The translations under genes and the position numbers were made by a program. DNA of 64,000 bases from Marinifilum fragile JCM 15579 (GTDB taxonomy: Bacteria; Bacteroidota; Bacteroidia; Bacteroidales; Marinifilaceae): contig NZ_BAZX01000003.1 in the NCBI RefSeq assembly GCF_001310955.1, forward strand, positions 186,001 to 250,000, read 5' to 3'. A model generated the notes under the pieces. It made no database searches. It was not told the origin of the DNA and saw only the letters and a program-made list of their open reading frames with translations. Positions 37,774-47,128 of this stretch are shown piece by piece (the first letter of the stretch is position 1; the number at the start of each line of letters is the position of its first letter).

Positions 37774-38793
37774 GTGAATAACGTATTTGTATATTGCGAA
37801 ATAGAAGAAGGTCAGGTTGCAGATGTGAGTCTTGAACTTCTTACAAAAGGTAGAAAGCTAGCTGACGATTTAAAGTGTGAGTTAGAAGCTATCGTAATCG
37901 GACATGAATTAAAAGGTGTGGAGAAGCAAATTATGCCTTATGGTGTTGATAAGGTTTGGGTTGCTGATGACAAACGCTTGTATCCATATACCACTCTTCC
38001 TCACTCTTCAATCTTGGTGAAATTATTTGATGAAGAAAAACCACAAATTGCTTTGATGGGTGCTACAAGCATCGGTCGTGATTTGGGACCTCGTGTTTCT
38101 TCAGCTCTTCACTCTGGTCTTACAGCTGACTGTACTAGTCTTGTAATTGGCGACCACGAAGACAAGAAAAACAAGAAAGAATACAAAGATTTGTTGTATC
38201 AAATTCGCCCTGCATTTGGTGGTAATATTGTTGCTACCATTATCAACCCTGATTGTCGTCCACAGATGGCAACTGTTCGTGAGGGTGTAATGAAGAAAGA
38301 AATTCTTTCTGATGCATACAAAGGAAAAGTTAAGAATATCGATGTAGAAAAATATGTGAAGCCGGAAGACTTTGTGGTTAAGGTAATCGAGCGTCACATG
38401 GAGAAGTCAAAAGTTAACATCAAAAACGCTGGTATTATTGTAGCTGGTGGTTATGGTGTTGGTTCTAAAGAGAACTTCAACTTGTTAACTGAATTGGCAG
38501 AAGTAATTGGTGGTGAAGTAGGTGCTTCACGTGCTGCTGTTGATGCTGGTTTTGCTTCTCACGAACGTCAAATTGGTCAAACTGGTGTTACTGTACGTCC
38601 TAAGTTGTATATCGCTTGCGGTATCTCAGGTCAGATTCAGCACACTGCAGGTATGGAAGAATCAGCAATGGTGATTGCGATCAATACCGATAAAAATGCA
38701 CCAATTAACGCTTTTGCGGATTACGTAATTACAGGTGATGTTGCAACTGTAATTCCAAAAATGATTAAGCAGTACAAGGAAAATACCAAGTAA
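37774..38793 (+). CDS. etfA: Electron transfer flavoprotein, alpha subunit
   Basis: 339 residues from a GTG start (the only sensible start; it opens MNNVFVYCEIEEGQV). The C-terminal FAD domain contains GGYGVGSKENF, GEVGASRAAVDAGF, QIGQTGVTVRPKLYIACGISG and QHTAGM, all conserved flavin contacts. It pairs with EtfB and supplies the main FAD. The stop is 45 bases before the dehydrogenase gene. The REP-like element in front of it may shape the relative expression of the two subunits. Confidence 0.95.
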   Translation: MNNVFVYCEIEEGQVADVSLELLTKGRKLADDLKCELEAIVIGHELKGVEKQIMPYGVDKVWVADDKRLYPYTTLPHSSILVKLFDEEKPQIALMGATSIGRDLGPRVSSALHSGLTADCTSLVIGDHEDKKNKKEYKDLLYQIRPAFGGNIVATIINPDCRPQMATVREGVMKKEILSDAYKGKVKNIDVEKYVKPEDFVVKVIERHMEKSKVNIKNAGIIVAGGYGVGSKENFNLLTELAEVIGGEVGASRAAVDAGFASHERQIGQTGVTVRPKLYIACGISGQIQHTAGMEESAMVIAINTDKNAPINAFADYVITGDVATVIPKMIKQYKENTK

Positions 38794-38837
38794 TTGTTAC
38801 TCGCTTAAATTATTAACATCAAAAGAAGAAAAGAGAA

Positions 38838-40553
38838 ATGGCTAATTTCTATAGAGATAATGAGGATATGAAGTTCCACCTGGAGCATCCTCTAATGAAA
38901 AAAATTGTTGCACTTAAAGAGCGCAACTTCGAAGATAAAGACAAGTATGATTATGCTCCTCTTGATTTTGAGGATGCAATGGATTCTTACGATCGCACAT
39001 TGGAGATTGTAGGTGAAATTTGTGGTGATATCATCGCACCAAATGCTGAAGGTGTTGACCAGGAAGGTCCACAGGTTGTAAACGACCGTGTAATCTATGC
39101 AAAAGGTACTGCTGAAAACCACGAAGCTTTAACAAAAGCTGGTTTAATTGGTATGTCTCTTCCACGTGAGTACGATGGATTGAACTTCCCAATTGTACCT
39201 TACGTAATGGCTGCTGAATTGGTATCTCGTGCTGATGGTGGTTTTGCTAACATCTGGGGGCTTCAGGATTGTGCTGAAACCATTCACGAATTTGCTTCAA
39301 AAGAGCAAAAAGCTGAATACCTTCCACGTTTTGCTAAAGGAGCTACTGCTGCAATGGATTTGACTGAGCCGGATGCTGGTTCTGACCTTCAGGCTGTACA
39401 GTTGAAGGCTACTTATAATGCATCAGAAGATCAGTGGTATTTAAACGGAGTGAAGCGTTTTATTACCAACGGTGATGGTGATGTTTCATTAGTATTGGCT
39501 CGTTCTGAAGAAGGAACTTCAGATGGTCGTGGTCTTTCTATGTTTATTTACGACAAGAAACACATGGCTGTTAAAGTGCGTCGTATCGAGCACAAGATGG
39601 GTATCATCGGTTCTCCTACTTGTGAGTTGGTATTTACCAATGCTCCTGCGGAATTGGTTGGTTCTCGTAAAATGGGATTGATCAAATATGTAATGTCACT
39701 AATGAACGGTGCTCGTTTAGGTGTAGGTGCTCAGTCAGTAGGTATTGCTGAAGCTGCTTACCGTGAAGGTTTGGCTTACGCTAAAGAACGCCGTCAGTTT
39801 GGTAAAGCAATTATTGAATTCCCTGCGGTTTACGAAATGCTTACTAACATGGAAGCCAAATTAAATGCTTCTCGTTCTGTTCTATACGAAACATCTCGTT
39901 TTGTTGATGTTTACAAAGCATACTTCCACATTTCTCAAGAAAGATCTTTAGATAAAGATGAGAAAATGGATATGAAGAAATATCAGAAATTAGCTGATGT
40001 ATTCACTCCATTATTAAAGTTGTTCGCTTCTGAATTCTGTAACGAAATTGCTTACGATTCATTGCAGATTCACGCTGGTTCGGGTTATATGAAAGATTAC
40101 CCAATCGAGCGTTTGGTTCGTGATGCACGTATTACAAATATTTACGAAGGAACTACTCAATTACAGGTAGTTGCTGCAATTCGTGGGGTAACCACAGGTG
40201 CATATCTTGGACAGATTAAGGAGTACGAAGCATCTGAATTGAATCCTCAGTACGAATACCTAAGAACTACTTTGAAAGGTATGACTGCTAGATATGAAGA
40301 AGCTGTGACAAAAGTAAATGAAATTAACGCTACTGCAGATCACAACGATTTCCTTGATTTCCATGCTCGTCGTTTGGTTGAAATGGCTGGTTACATTATC
40401 ATGGGATACTTGTTGTTGACTGATACTACAAGAAATGACAAATACCATGCATCTTGTGAAGTATTCGTTAAAATGGGAAAAGCAAAAGTTGCTTCTTACC
40501 TTGAATACATCAAATCTTCAGAATTGAAAGATCTAGGTATTTTCAAAAAATAA
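38838..40553 (+). CDS. Acyl-CoA dehydrogenase, long form
   Basis: 571 residues: the usual acyl-CoA dehydrogenase core (N-terminal helices, beta middle domain, C-terminal helices) plus about 130 extra C-terminal residues as in the long bacterial type. DLTEPDAGSDLQAVQL and GVKRFITNGD bind FAD and substrate. The general base lies in the IYEGTTQLQ block (glutamate of YEGT). It oxidises acyl-CoA to enoyl-CoA and passes electrons to the adjacent EtfAB. Chain-length preference is unknown. It is the last gene of the operon, with a terminator after it. Confidence 0.93.
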   Translation: MANFYRDNEDMKFHLEHPLMKKIVALKERNFEDKDKYDYAPLDFEDAMDSYDRTLEIVGEICGDIIAPNAEGVDQEGPQVVNDRVIYAKGTAENHEALTKAGLIGMSLPREYDGLNFPIVPYVMAAELVSRADGGFANIWGLQDCAETIHEFASKEQKAEYLPRFAKGATAAMDLTEPDAGSDLQAVQLKATYNASEDQWYLNGVKRFITNGDGDVSLVLARSEEGTSDGRGLSMFIYDKKHMAVKVRRIEHKMGIIGSPTCELVFTNAPAELVGSRKMGLIKYVMSLMNGARLGVGAQSVGIAEAAYREGLAYAKERRQFGKAIIEFPAVYEMLTNMEAKLNASRSVLYETSRFVDVYKAYFHISQERSLDKDEKMDMKKYQKLADVFTPLLKLFASEFCNEIAYDSLQIHAGSGYMKDYPIERLVRDARITNIYEGTTQLQVVAAIRGVTTGAYLGQIKEYEASELNPQYEYLRTTLKGMTARYEEAVTKVNEINATADHNDFLDFHARRLVEMAGYIIMGYLLLTDTTRNDKYHASCEVFVKMGKAKVASYLEYIKSSELKDLGIFKK

Positions 40554-40574
40554 TAAAGTTTAAGACTTAATGTG

Positions 40575-40607
40575 AAGAGGTTTCCTTATTGGGAACCTCT
40601 TTTTTTA
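40575..40607 (+). terminator. Terminator of the etf operon
   Basis: AAGAGGTTTCC / GGGAACCTCTT stem with a five-base loop and seven T after it. Confidence 0.85.
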
Positions 40608-40777
40608 TACCATTTAAATCTCAAAGTGAGTGTAAGCGAAACTGTGAAATATTAAATTGAAATGCCGATATATAATTAATTAGGTAATTGGAGTAATATG
40701 AACAAATGTCGCATATTAATTAATAATCTGTATTATTTTCTTTCCTGAAAACAATGAGTTATAGCTAATGTTAATTC

Positions 40778-40799
40778 ATCGTTAATTCGAATTAACGAT
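40778..40799. promoter_or_regulatory. Perfect 22-bp palindrome, candidate operator
   Basis: The half-site ATCGTTAATTC is repeated inverted to give a perfect 22-base palindrome. An extra direct copy of GTTAATTC at 40770-40777, 11 bases upstream, gives three helically phased half-sites. It lies about 40 bases upstream of a -7 box (40840-40847) for the porin gene, an activator-like position. The rest of the 360-base gap (40608-40914) has no credible gene. Confidence 0.55.
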
Positions 40800-40839
40800 T
40801 CCTTAAAATATTTTTTCCTGCTATTTTTCTGAAAGGAAT

Positions 40840-40847
40840 TAGTTTTG
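40840..40847 (+). promoter_or_regulatory. Putative porin promoter -7 box
   Basis: TAGTTTTG fits TAnnTTTG, 67 bases before the porin ATG. The -33 region is poor, which would fit dependence on an activator bound at the upstream palindrome. Confidence 0.45.
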
Positions 40848-40914
40848 TCCGCAGTTATTAAGAAAATATGTCGACTTAATTGCATTAAGATTACATACTA
40901 CTAAAACAAACCAA

Positions 40915-41946
40915 ATGAAAGGAAAGAAATTATTTGTTAGTGCTTTGGCACTATTTTTAGGATTTGCTGCTGTAGCACAAGACAAATCAGAGTTTACTCC
41001 ATCGGGTAAAGTAAATGGAAAGGTATTTTTTAACTATCATTACGATATGTCAGATGGTACAGATCAGGAAAGTAGTTTTGAAATTAATAGAGCTTACTTT
41101 GGATACGATTATAACATTGCTAAAGGTTTAAAAGCTAGTATTACATTAGATGTAGGCAAGAACGAAGGAGGTAGCTATTATACTGCTTATTTGAAAAAAG
41201 CACAATTGGAGTGGAAAGCTTCATCGGCTGTTAAGGTTTCTTTGGGTATGATTGGAACTGTACAATTCAAAGAACAAGAAAAATTTTGGGGATACCGTTA
41301 TATCATGAAATCGTTTAACGACCAGTATGGTTTCGGTTCAAGTGCTGATTTAGGTATCAATGCTAACTTTAAATTAAGCGATGGTTTTTCTGCAAATGCT
41401 TTTGTGATCAATGGTGAAGGTTATAAAAAAGTACAAGACGAAGATGGCAAGCAAAAGGTTGGAGCAAGTTTAATCTACGAGAAAAAAGGATTTATTGCTA
41501 AAGTATACGCTGATGCCAATTCAGCAAAAGTTGTTGATGAAGGAGGAAATGAAGATGATGTAACTGTATCAGCTTTAGCGTTCTTTGCAGGATATAAATT
41601 CTCAGATAAATTCAAATTGGCAGCTGAATACAATATGTTGACCAATGGTACAAAGTACTCGAAAGTTGCTGAAGATCATGATATGGAAGGTTTATCAGTT
41701 TACTCTACTTATGCATTCGACAAAAAATGGGAAGTATTTGGAAGATACGATTACTTAACATCAAATACTTTGGAAGGCGAAACTGAAAAATGGAATGCTA
41801 AGAATGGTAGTGCTATTACTGCAGGTGTTCAGTATGCTCCAGTAAAAAATGTAAAGATGGCTTTCAATTACCAAGGTTATAACTTTAAGCAAGAGGGTAT
41901 CGATAACAACTCATTATTATATGTAAATCTTGAGTTTAAGTTTTAA
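40915..41946 (+). CDS. Outer membrane porin-like beta-barrel protein
   Basis: 343 residues. A signal peptide (MKGKKLFVSALALFLGFAAVAQ) is followed by DKSEFTPSGKVNGKVFFNYHY and repeating amphipathic strands ending in VNLEFKF, the C-terminal strand type recognised by the BAM machinery. This fits a porin of about 16 strands that lets small solutes across the outer membrane. The substrate is unknown. Upstream lie a palindromic operator candidate and a promoter, and a strong terminator follows, so it is an independently regulated single gene. Confidence 0.82.
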   Translation: MKGKKLFVSALALFLGFAAVAQDKSEFTPSGKVNGKVFFNYHYDMSDGTDQESSFEINRAYFGYDYNIAKGLKASITLDVGKNEGGSYYTAYLKKAQLEWKASSAVKVSLGMIGTVQFKEQEKFWGYRYIMKSFNDQYGFGSSADLGINANFKLSDGFSANAFVINGEGYKKVQDEDGKQKVGASLIYEKKGFIAKVYADANSAKVVDEGGNEDDVTVSALAFFAGYKFSDKFKLAAEYNMLTNGTKYSKVAEDHDMEGLSVYSTYAFDKKWEVFGRYDYLTSNTLEGETEKWNAKNGSAITAGVQYAPVKNVKMAFNYQGYNFKQEGIDNNSLLYVNLEFKF

Positions 41947-41970
41947 GAATTTTGATACGATCATAATTGA

Positions 41971-42001
41971 TGGACAGGCTAAGGCCTGTCCATTTTTTTT
42001 A
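41971..42001 (+). terminator. Terminator after the first porin gene
   Basis: TGGACAGGC / GCCTGTCCA perfect 9-base stem with a short loop and a T run. Confidence 0.9.
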
Positions 42002-42125
42002 TTTGTATTTTTGCAGGCTGGAAATATACTACCATTTAAATAGTAATAGGTATAATTTATTCTTAATCTAACATTACAATTTGTTACATTGTGAACTACA
42101 AATAAATAACCCTAAACAACCAACA

Positions 42126-43318
42126 ATGAAAAAGTACTACCTAATTACTTTCTGTTTATTTCTGGCAGGAAGTTTATTCGCACAAAATTCTAATGACTTA
42201 AAGTTAAGTGTAAACAATGGGTCAATAAAAATGGCAACAGATGATGGGCAGTTTTCATTTGGTGTAGGTGGACGTGTCTACATGGATGCCGCAGCTTATT
42301 TTGATGATAAAACTGATTTAGGATCTGGATCGGAAGTAAGAGATATTCGTTTATTGTTGAAGGCTGATCTTTGGAAAAAATGGAATGCAAAAATTAATAT
42401 TGCTTTGCCGACGGAGAGGTTTCGCTTAAAGATGTTTGGTTGATGTATAAAATCAACAAAAACAGTTTTGTGCGAGCAGGACATTTTTTGGAACCATTTG
42501 GTATTGAGCAAACCGAAAGTTCGAAAACAACCAAGTTTATGCATGCAGCAAGTACAATTGAAGCTTTCCGTCCAGGAAGAAATTTAGGATTCTCTTATGC
42601 AACCTGGAGTAAAAAGATATTCTGGGAAACCGGATTGTTTGGAAGTGATACTAATAACAAAACTGAAGGTGATGAAGGATATGGTTTAACCTCTCGATTT
42701 GTATTTGCCCCTATTCAAACAGATGGTGGACTGTTTCATATTGGTATGTCTGGAATTTACAGAACTGCCGATGCAACTGGATTCAATGAGTTAGGTGAAG
42801 AAAATCCCAAATCGATTCGTTATCGTTCAAGAGCTGCTACACATATTGAGAAGCGCCGATTTATTGATGCAAAAGTTTCTAATGCAGAAAGTCAGTGTAA
42901 ACTAGGAGTTGAAATGATTGCAGCTTCAGGTCCTATTTCCATTCAAGGAGAATATATTTCTGCTAAGGTGAATCGCAAGTCGACCTTCGAAGATTATTCT
43001 GCGAAAGGTTTCTATACAAAAGTTGGATGGCTTGTAAAAGGAGGAAACTATAAATACAAAATGAAATCTGCTCGTTTGGCTAAACCAGGCCCGGGTTCGG
43101 TTGAACTTTTGGCGCGTTACAACCAAACCGATTTAAACGATAGCGATGCTTTGATTATGGGAGGAAAGCAAAAGGACATTACTGTTGGTGGTACCTGGTA
43201 TGTGAATCACAATGTATTGGTAAAATTCCACTTTACAAATGTTGATTTGGATGAGAATGCCTTAAACGGAGAAGAAAACTTTAACATGATTCAAACTCGT
43301 TTACAGTTTTCATTCTAA
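42126..43318 (+). CDS. OprP/OprO-like porin, first of a tandem pair (frame break)
   Basis: Start ATG 42126 opens a signal peptide (MKKYYLITFCLFLAGSLFAQ). About 397 residues after restoring one base near 42402, where the text KINI should continue into a segment like xFADGEVSLKD and then MYKINKNSF in the next frame. FGVGGRVYMDAAAYFDDK, RAGHFLEPFGIEQTES and the terminal NFNMIQTRLQFSF match the phosphate-selective porin O/P family of 16-strand barrels. Anion or phosphate selectivity is a family inference only. The next gene is a close paralogue of the same layout, evidently from a duplication. Confidence 0.85.
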
Positions 43319-43359
43319 TTAACTTCAAAGAAAAAGCGAATATCGAGTTGTATTTTATG

Positions 43360-43388
43360 AGGTGCTATTTATTTAATAGCACCTTTTT
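43360..43388 (+). terminator. Terminator between the paired porin genes
   Basis: AGGTGCTATT / AATAGCACCT perfect 10-base stem with a five-base loop and five T. Confidence 0.9.
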
Positions 43389-43426
43389 ATGTTATAATTT
43401 ATTCTGAATCTTATTTTATGTATTGT

Positions 43427-43434
43427 TATATTTG
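43427..43434 (+). promoter_or_regulatory. Promoter of the second OprP-like porin gene
   Basis: TATATTTG, with TCTG 20 bases upstream (43403-43406) as a -33 box. It lies 30 bases before the ATG, so the tandem copy has its own control. Confidence 0.55.
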
Positions 43435-43464
43435 ATGCCTTATATAATAAATGTATAATTTAAT

Positions 43465-44700
43465 ATGAAGAATTTTACACTCTCTTTACTATTCCTATTG
43501 ATAGTAGGAAATTCAATGGCTCAGAAAAATTCTACCCTGAATTGGATATTTCAAAATGATACCAGTCATTTTCAAACCAAGAATCAAAAATTCAAATTGC
43601 GATTTGGAGGAAGAATATTTGCAGATGCTGCATATTATTTTGAGGATAAAACAGAATTAGAGAGTGGAGGAGAAATAAGAGATTTGAGATTACGATTTGA
43701 TTTGGCCTATGCAAAAAAATGGAGTGCAAGTATTAATGTTGATTTTTCAGAAATGGAAGTTAATATGAAGGATACTTACGTAAAATATAGCATTGATTCG
43801 AATAGTTTTCTTAGAGCTGGTTATTTTCTGGAGCCATTTGGTATTGAGCAAACAGAAAGTACCAATTTAACGATGTTTATGCACGTTGCCAGTACTGTTG
43901 AAGCCTTTAGGCCAGGACGGAATATTGGTGTTGAGTACAATTGGTGGAATAAATCTTATAATTTAGGATTAGGAATATTTGGTGATTTTGAAAAGAAAGA
44001 AGAGAAAGGTTCTTCCTACTACTATTATGGATATAATCCATATCATGGTCAAAATGAAAAATCTTTATCGTTTATTGGTTATGGTGTCTCCTCAAGACTT
44101 TCAATTGTACCTGTTCAAACCAATTGGAATATATTGCACCTTGGGGTATCTGGAAATTATTGGATTGTTGATAATGAAGATAAAACTGTTAAATATTATT
44201 CCAGAGCAGCTACACATATCGAAAATGAAAAATTTATTGGTGTGGAGATTGATAAGGCAAAATCACAATTGATGTATGGATTGGAATTGATATATGCTAA
44301 TCAAAGTTTCTCGTTTCAATCGGAATTTATTAAAACTAGGGTTAATAGAGAGTCGGAATATCATGATTACATCGCTGAAGGTTGGTATGCGCAATTTGGA
44401 TGGATGATTAAGGGTGGTAACTACAAGTATAATAAACAAACAGCCAGATTGTTTCAACCTAATAAAGGGGCTATAGAATTAACAGTTCGCTATAATGAAA
44501 CAGATTTATACGATACAAGTAACTACTATTTTACAGGTATGGGAGGAAGGCAACGTGACTATACGGTAGGTTGCAATTGGTATATTACTCAGAATATGAT
44601 GGCGAAATTAAATTATACCAATGTGGATTTGGATAAATATGCAATAAACGGAGAAGAAAACTTTAATATGATTCAAACTCGTTTACAGTTTTCGTTCTAA
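43465..44700 (+). CDS. OprP/OprO-like porin, second of a tandem pair
   Basis: 411 residues, intact. Signal peptide MKNFTLSLLFLLIVGNSMAQ, then FKLRFGGRIFADAAYYFEDK, RAGYFLEPFGIEQTES and a C-terminus NFNMIQTRLQFSF that is nearly identical to the upstream copy in both protein and DNA. It differs most in an inserted tyrosine-rich loop (KKEEKGSSYYYYGYNPYHG), probably an extracellular loop. Outer-membrane 16-strand porin of the phosphate-selective O/P family; the actual solute is unknown. Separate promoter and terminator indicate independent expression from its paralogue. Confidence 0.88.
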   Translation: MKNFTLSLLFLLIVGNSMAQKNSTLNWIFQNDTSHFQTKNQKFKLRFGGRIFADAAYYFEDKTELESGGEIRDLRLRFDLAYAKKWSASINVDFSEMEVNMKDTYVKYSIDSNSFLRAGYFLEPFGIEQTESTNLTMFMHVASTVEAFRPGRNIGVEYNWWNKSYNLGLGIFGDFEKKEEKGSSYYYYGYNPYHGQNEKSLSFIGYGVSSRLSIVPVQTNWNILHLGVSGNYWIVDNEDKTVKYYSRAATHIENEKFIGVEIDKAKSQLMYGLELIYANQSFSFQSEFIKTRVNRESEYHDYIAEGWYAQFGWMIKGGNYKYNKQTARLFQPNKGAIELTVRYNETDLYDTSNYYFTGMGGRQRDYTVGCNWYITQNMMAKLNYTNVDLDKYAINGEENFNMIQTRLQFSF

Positions 44701-44726
44701 GAATAAAGTTAAGGAAATAAGAATAT

Positions 44727-44757
44727 AATGCTGTCTTCAATGGACAGCATTTTTTGT
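44727..44757 (+). terminator. Terminator of the second OprP-like gene
   Basis: AATGCTGTC / GACAGCATT perfect stem with a seven-base loop, followed by a T run. Confidence 0.9.
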
Positions 44758-45181
44758 TGGAGTCTAAAATGAAATTTTAACTAAAAAAATCATAAAACAC
44801 ATTTTCATTCATTCAGGGAGGGATAAAAAGAAGTTCATCACATTTGTAAAGTGCTCACCAAACCAATTTGAGGTATCAACACAGGCCTTTTTTTAGCAAT
44901 CGAAGCCGTGTTTTCTTAACAAATCAATCCTGATTTGTCCATTTTAATTGTGTTTCCCTTCAGACAAGTGTTGATTTGGAACTTTAAGTTGTGTTGAGGC
45001 TTTCAAAAGGTCTTTTCTGATAAAAAATACGATTTTGTAAAATCCATAACATCTCGCCGATGTTTTCAAATTGCTCCGAGTACTTTCCAAAAGTCTCCAT
45101 TTTTGCGATACCAACAAAAATACCCTCGAAATCGGAGCTCAGTGGTTCTGCATTGGAGTTAATGCAATTCGATAATATCTG
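44758..45181. other. Gene-poor interval of about 420 bases
   Basis: No convincing gene. A minus-strand open frame (from about 45310 down to 44984) has plausible-looking amino-acid content but overlaps the start of the plus-strand hypothetical gene and matches nothing I recognise; it may be a relic. No strong repeats or RNA folds were seen. Confidence 0.4.
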
Positions 45182-45189
45182 TATATTTG
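45182..45189 (+). promoter_or_regulatory. Promoter box almost touching a start codon
   Basis: TATATTTG, a perfect -7 box, ends four bases before the ATG at 45194. If used, the transcript would begin at or inside the start codon, implying a leaderless mRNA or a start further downstream. TTGG lies 25 bases upstream, a poor -33 spacing. Confidence 0.45.
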
Positions 45190-45193
45190 CTAC

Positions 45194-45694
45194 ATGGATA
45201 AATCGCAAGCCGAACAAGAAAAAGAATTTATTAAACGGATTTTTATTGATGAAATAGGACGACTTCAGAAGGAAGGATTCTATTTCTTTTCGTTTATCGT
45301 TATGGGACAAGCTATTGAGGCGCTGGGATGCTTTATGGATAACAAACCATTAAAAGCTCGTGCCCAATCATCAAAACGATTCTCAAAATCATTAAATATC
45401 CTTATGGGGAATGATTATAGAGCCGTAAATAAAGATCATTGGTTGTACGATAAGTTAAGAAACCAGCTAACACATTCCTTTGTGCCAAGTAAATCTTTAC
45501 TGCTTTGTTCAAGAGCCAATCAACCAGAAGAAGCAGATCATCTCGATTTTTTAGATGACAGACTGGTATTGGTGGCCGAGGATATGTATGAAGATTTGGT
45601 AAAAGGTTGCCACAAATTGTTTGGAATGATTGACAAGGGAAAAGTTCCTTTGAAGAAGATTGCTGCATCACCCGAGGAATTGGGCATTAAATAA
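45194..45694 (+). CDS. Hypothetical protein, 166 residues
   Basis: Not recognised. It is a soluble, mostly helical protein with no signal peptide or membrane segment. It contains KSLNILMGNDYRAVNKDHWLYDKLRNQLTHSFVPS, cited here in parts (NDYRAVNKDHWLY, LRNQLTHSF), a block of aromatic and histidine residues that looks conserved and could be a functional site. It ends four bases before the DUF2520 gene, so it is probably translated as part of the DUF2520-phosphatase-UbiA-Maf group. The promoter box abuts the chosen ATG; the next in-frame ATG (GQAIEALG segment) would remove 36 residues. Confidence 0.7.
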   Translation: MDKSQAEQEKEFIKRIFIDEIGRLQKEGFYFFSFIVMGQAIEALGCFMDNKPLKARAQSSKRFSKSLNILMGNDYRAVNKDHWLYDKLRNQLTHSFVPSKSLLLCSRANQPEEADHLDFLDDRLVLVAEDMYEDLVKGCHKLFGMIDKGKVPLKKIAASPEELGIK

Positions 45695-45698
45695 AGCT

Positions 45699-46484
45699 AT
45701 GAGTAAGATTAATAAAGTAGTTATTCTGGGAGCAGGAAATTTGGCTACACAATTGGCCATTGCATTAAATGATGCAGGTGTAAACATCATGCAAGTTTAT
45801 AGCAGAACCATACAATCGGCTTCTGTTTTGGCAGAGAAAGTGAGTTCTACTTCGCTAACAGAAGTGAAGAAGCTGGCTGTAGATGCAGATTTGTACATTT
45901 TTGCCTTAAGCGATAAAGCTTTGCAGCCTGTATTAGATCAGTTATCAATTCCAATTGGCAATGTAGTTCATACCGCAGGAAGCATTCCTATGGATGTGTT
46001 TGATAATTATGCGGAATGTTACGGAGTGTTTTATCCACTACAAACCTTCTCTAAAGATCGAAAGGTTGATTTTTCAAATATTCCCATTTGCATAGAATCC
46101 AATAATTTGGGTTTACAAGAGGATTTGATGGAGTTGGCAGAAAGAATCTCAAATAATATTCATCTTATCGATTCTGAGCAAAGAAAGCAATTACATTTGT
46201 CGGCGGTATTTACCTGTAACTTTGCCAATCACATGTACAGCATAGGGCAAAAGTTGTTGGCAGAGAAGGATGTAGATTTTGATTTGTTGAAACCACTCAT
46301 CAAGGAAACTGCTGAAAAGGTGCAGGAACTAGATCCTTTATCTGCACAAACCGGACCTGCCATCCGGTTCGACAAAGAAATCATGGCAAAACATGAGAAT
46401 GAGTTAAAAGATTTACCTGATTTTCAAAAATTATATAGATTTGTCAGTGAAAGCATTTTTAAGATGCATTCAGAGAAGAAATAG
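45699..46484 (+). CDS. DUF2520 / Rossmann-like NADP-binding protein
   Basis: 261 residues from ATG 45699 (MSKINKVVILGAGNLATQLA). The start is chosen because it leads straight into the Rossmann motif GAGNLATQLA; an earlier in-frame ATG lies inside the previous gene. The N-terminal NADP domain is followed by a helical DUF2520 domain (SAVFTCNFANHMYSIGQKLL), giving the fold of F420-dependent NADP reductases and pyrroline-carboxylate reductase relatives. The substrate is unknown. In Bacteroidota it is commonly next to the KdsC-like phosphatase and Maf genes, as here. Confidence 0.87.
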   Translation: MSKINKVVILGAGNLATQLAIALNDAGVNIMQVYSRTIQSASVLAEKVSSTSLTEVKKLAVDADLYIFALSDKALQPVLDQLSIPIGNVVHTAGSIPMDVFDNYAECYGVFYPLQTFSKDRKVDFSNIPICIESNNLGLQEDLMELAERISNNIHLIDSEQRKQLHLSAVFTCNFANHMYSIGQKLLAEKDVDFDLLKPLIKETAEKVQELDPLSAQTGPAIRFDKEIMAKHENELKDLPDFQKLYRFVSESIFKMHSEKK

Positions 46485-46505
46485 AACAATTTACACACAT
46501 AAAAT

Positions 46506-47033
46506 ATGGCTTTTTTTAAGGAAGATTTAATGAAAGTTAAGGCTTTCATTTTTGATGTTGATGGAGTACTTTCAACCGAATCGATTGTGATTGACTCCAA
46601 TGGTGAAATGTTGCGTACTGCCAATACCAAGGATGGTTATGCTATTCAGTATGCAATTAAGAAAGGCTATCCTGTAGCCATTATTACTGGTGGTTTTTCT
46701 GATGCGGTTGAAAAGCGTTACCGCGGTTTGGGGATGACCGACATTTACATGGCTTCGAAGAATAAAATTAAAGATTTTGAAGATTTTATTGCCAAACACA
46801 ATTTAGATCCGGACCACATAATGTATATGGGTGATGACTTGCCGGATTTTGAAGTGATGAAGAGAATTGGGGTTCCTACTTGTCCTGCAAATGCAGTTGA
46901 ACAAATCAAAGCGATATCAAATTACATATCAGATAAAGATGGAGGATGCGGATGTGTGCGTGATGTAATTGAGCAGGTGTTAAGAGCACACTCAAAGTGG
47001 TACGAATCTGATACAAACATACAAAGCATCTAA
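46506..47033 (+). CDS. kdsC: HAD phosphatase, KdsC-like (KDO 8-phosphate phosphatase)
   Basis: 175 residues. The HAD nucleophile motif FDVDGVLS has D17 and D19, IITGGFSDAVEKR supplies motif II/III residues and MGDDLPDFEVM is motif IV. The absence of a cap domain and the length match the tetrameric C0-type KdsC family, which removes phosphate from KDO 8-phosphate in the core lipopolysaccharide pathway. Some relatives act on sialic acid or other nonulosonate phosphates, so the substrate is a family inference. It is 21 bases after the DUF2520 gene. Confidence 0.88.
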   Translation: MAFFKEDLMKVKAFIFDVDGVLSTESIVIDSNGEMLRTANTKDGYAIQYAIKKGYPVAIITGGFSDAVEKRYRGLGMTDIYMASKNKIKDFEDFIAKHNLDPDHIMYMGDDLPDFEVMKRIGVPTCPANAVEQIKAISNYISDKDGGCGCVRDVIEQVLRAHSKWYESDTNIQSI

Positions 47034-47128
47034 TACAATTAAGAATTAGTAATTATCAATGAATAATACCTTGAGTATAATAATGGATAGTTACAAATGA
47101 GATATTGATTCGGTAAAAAGCTAAAATC

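Noticed and set aside
44984-45310. A 108-residue minus-strand gene
   Set aside because: The amino-acid mix looks fair, but it overlaps the start of the plus-strand hypothetical gene and its promoter box, and no family is recognised. At most a relic.
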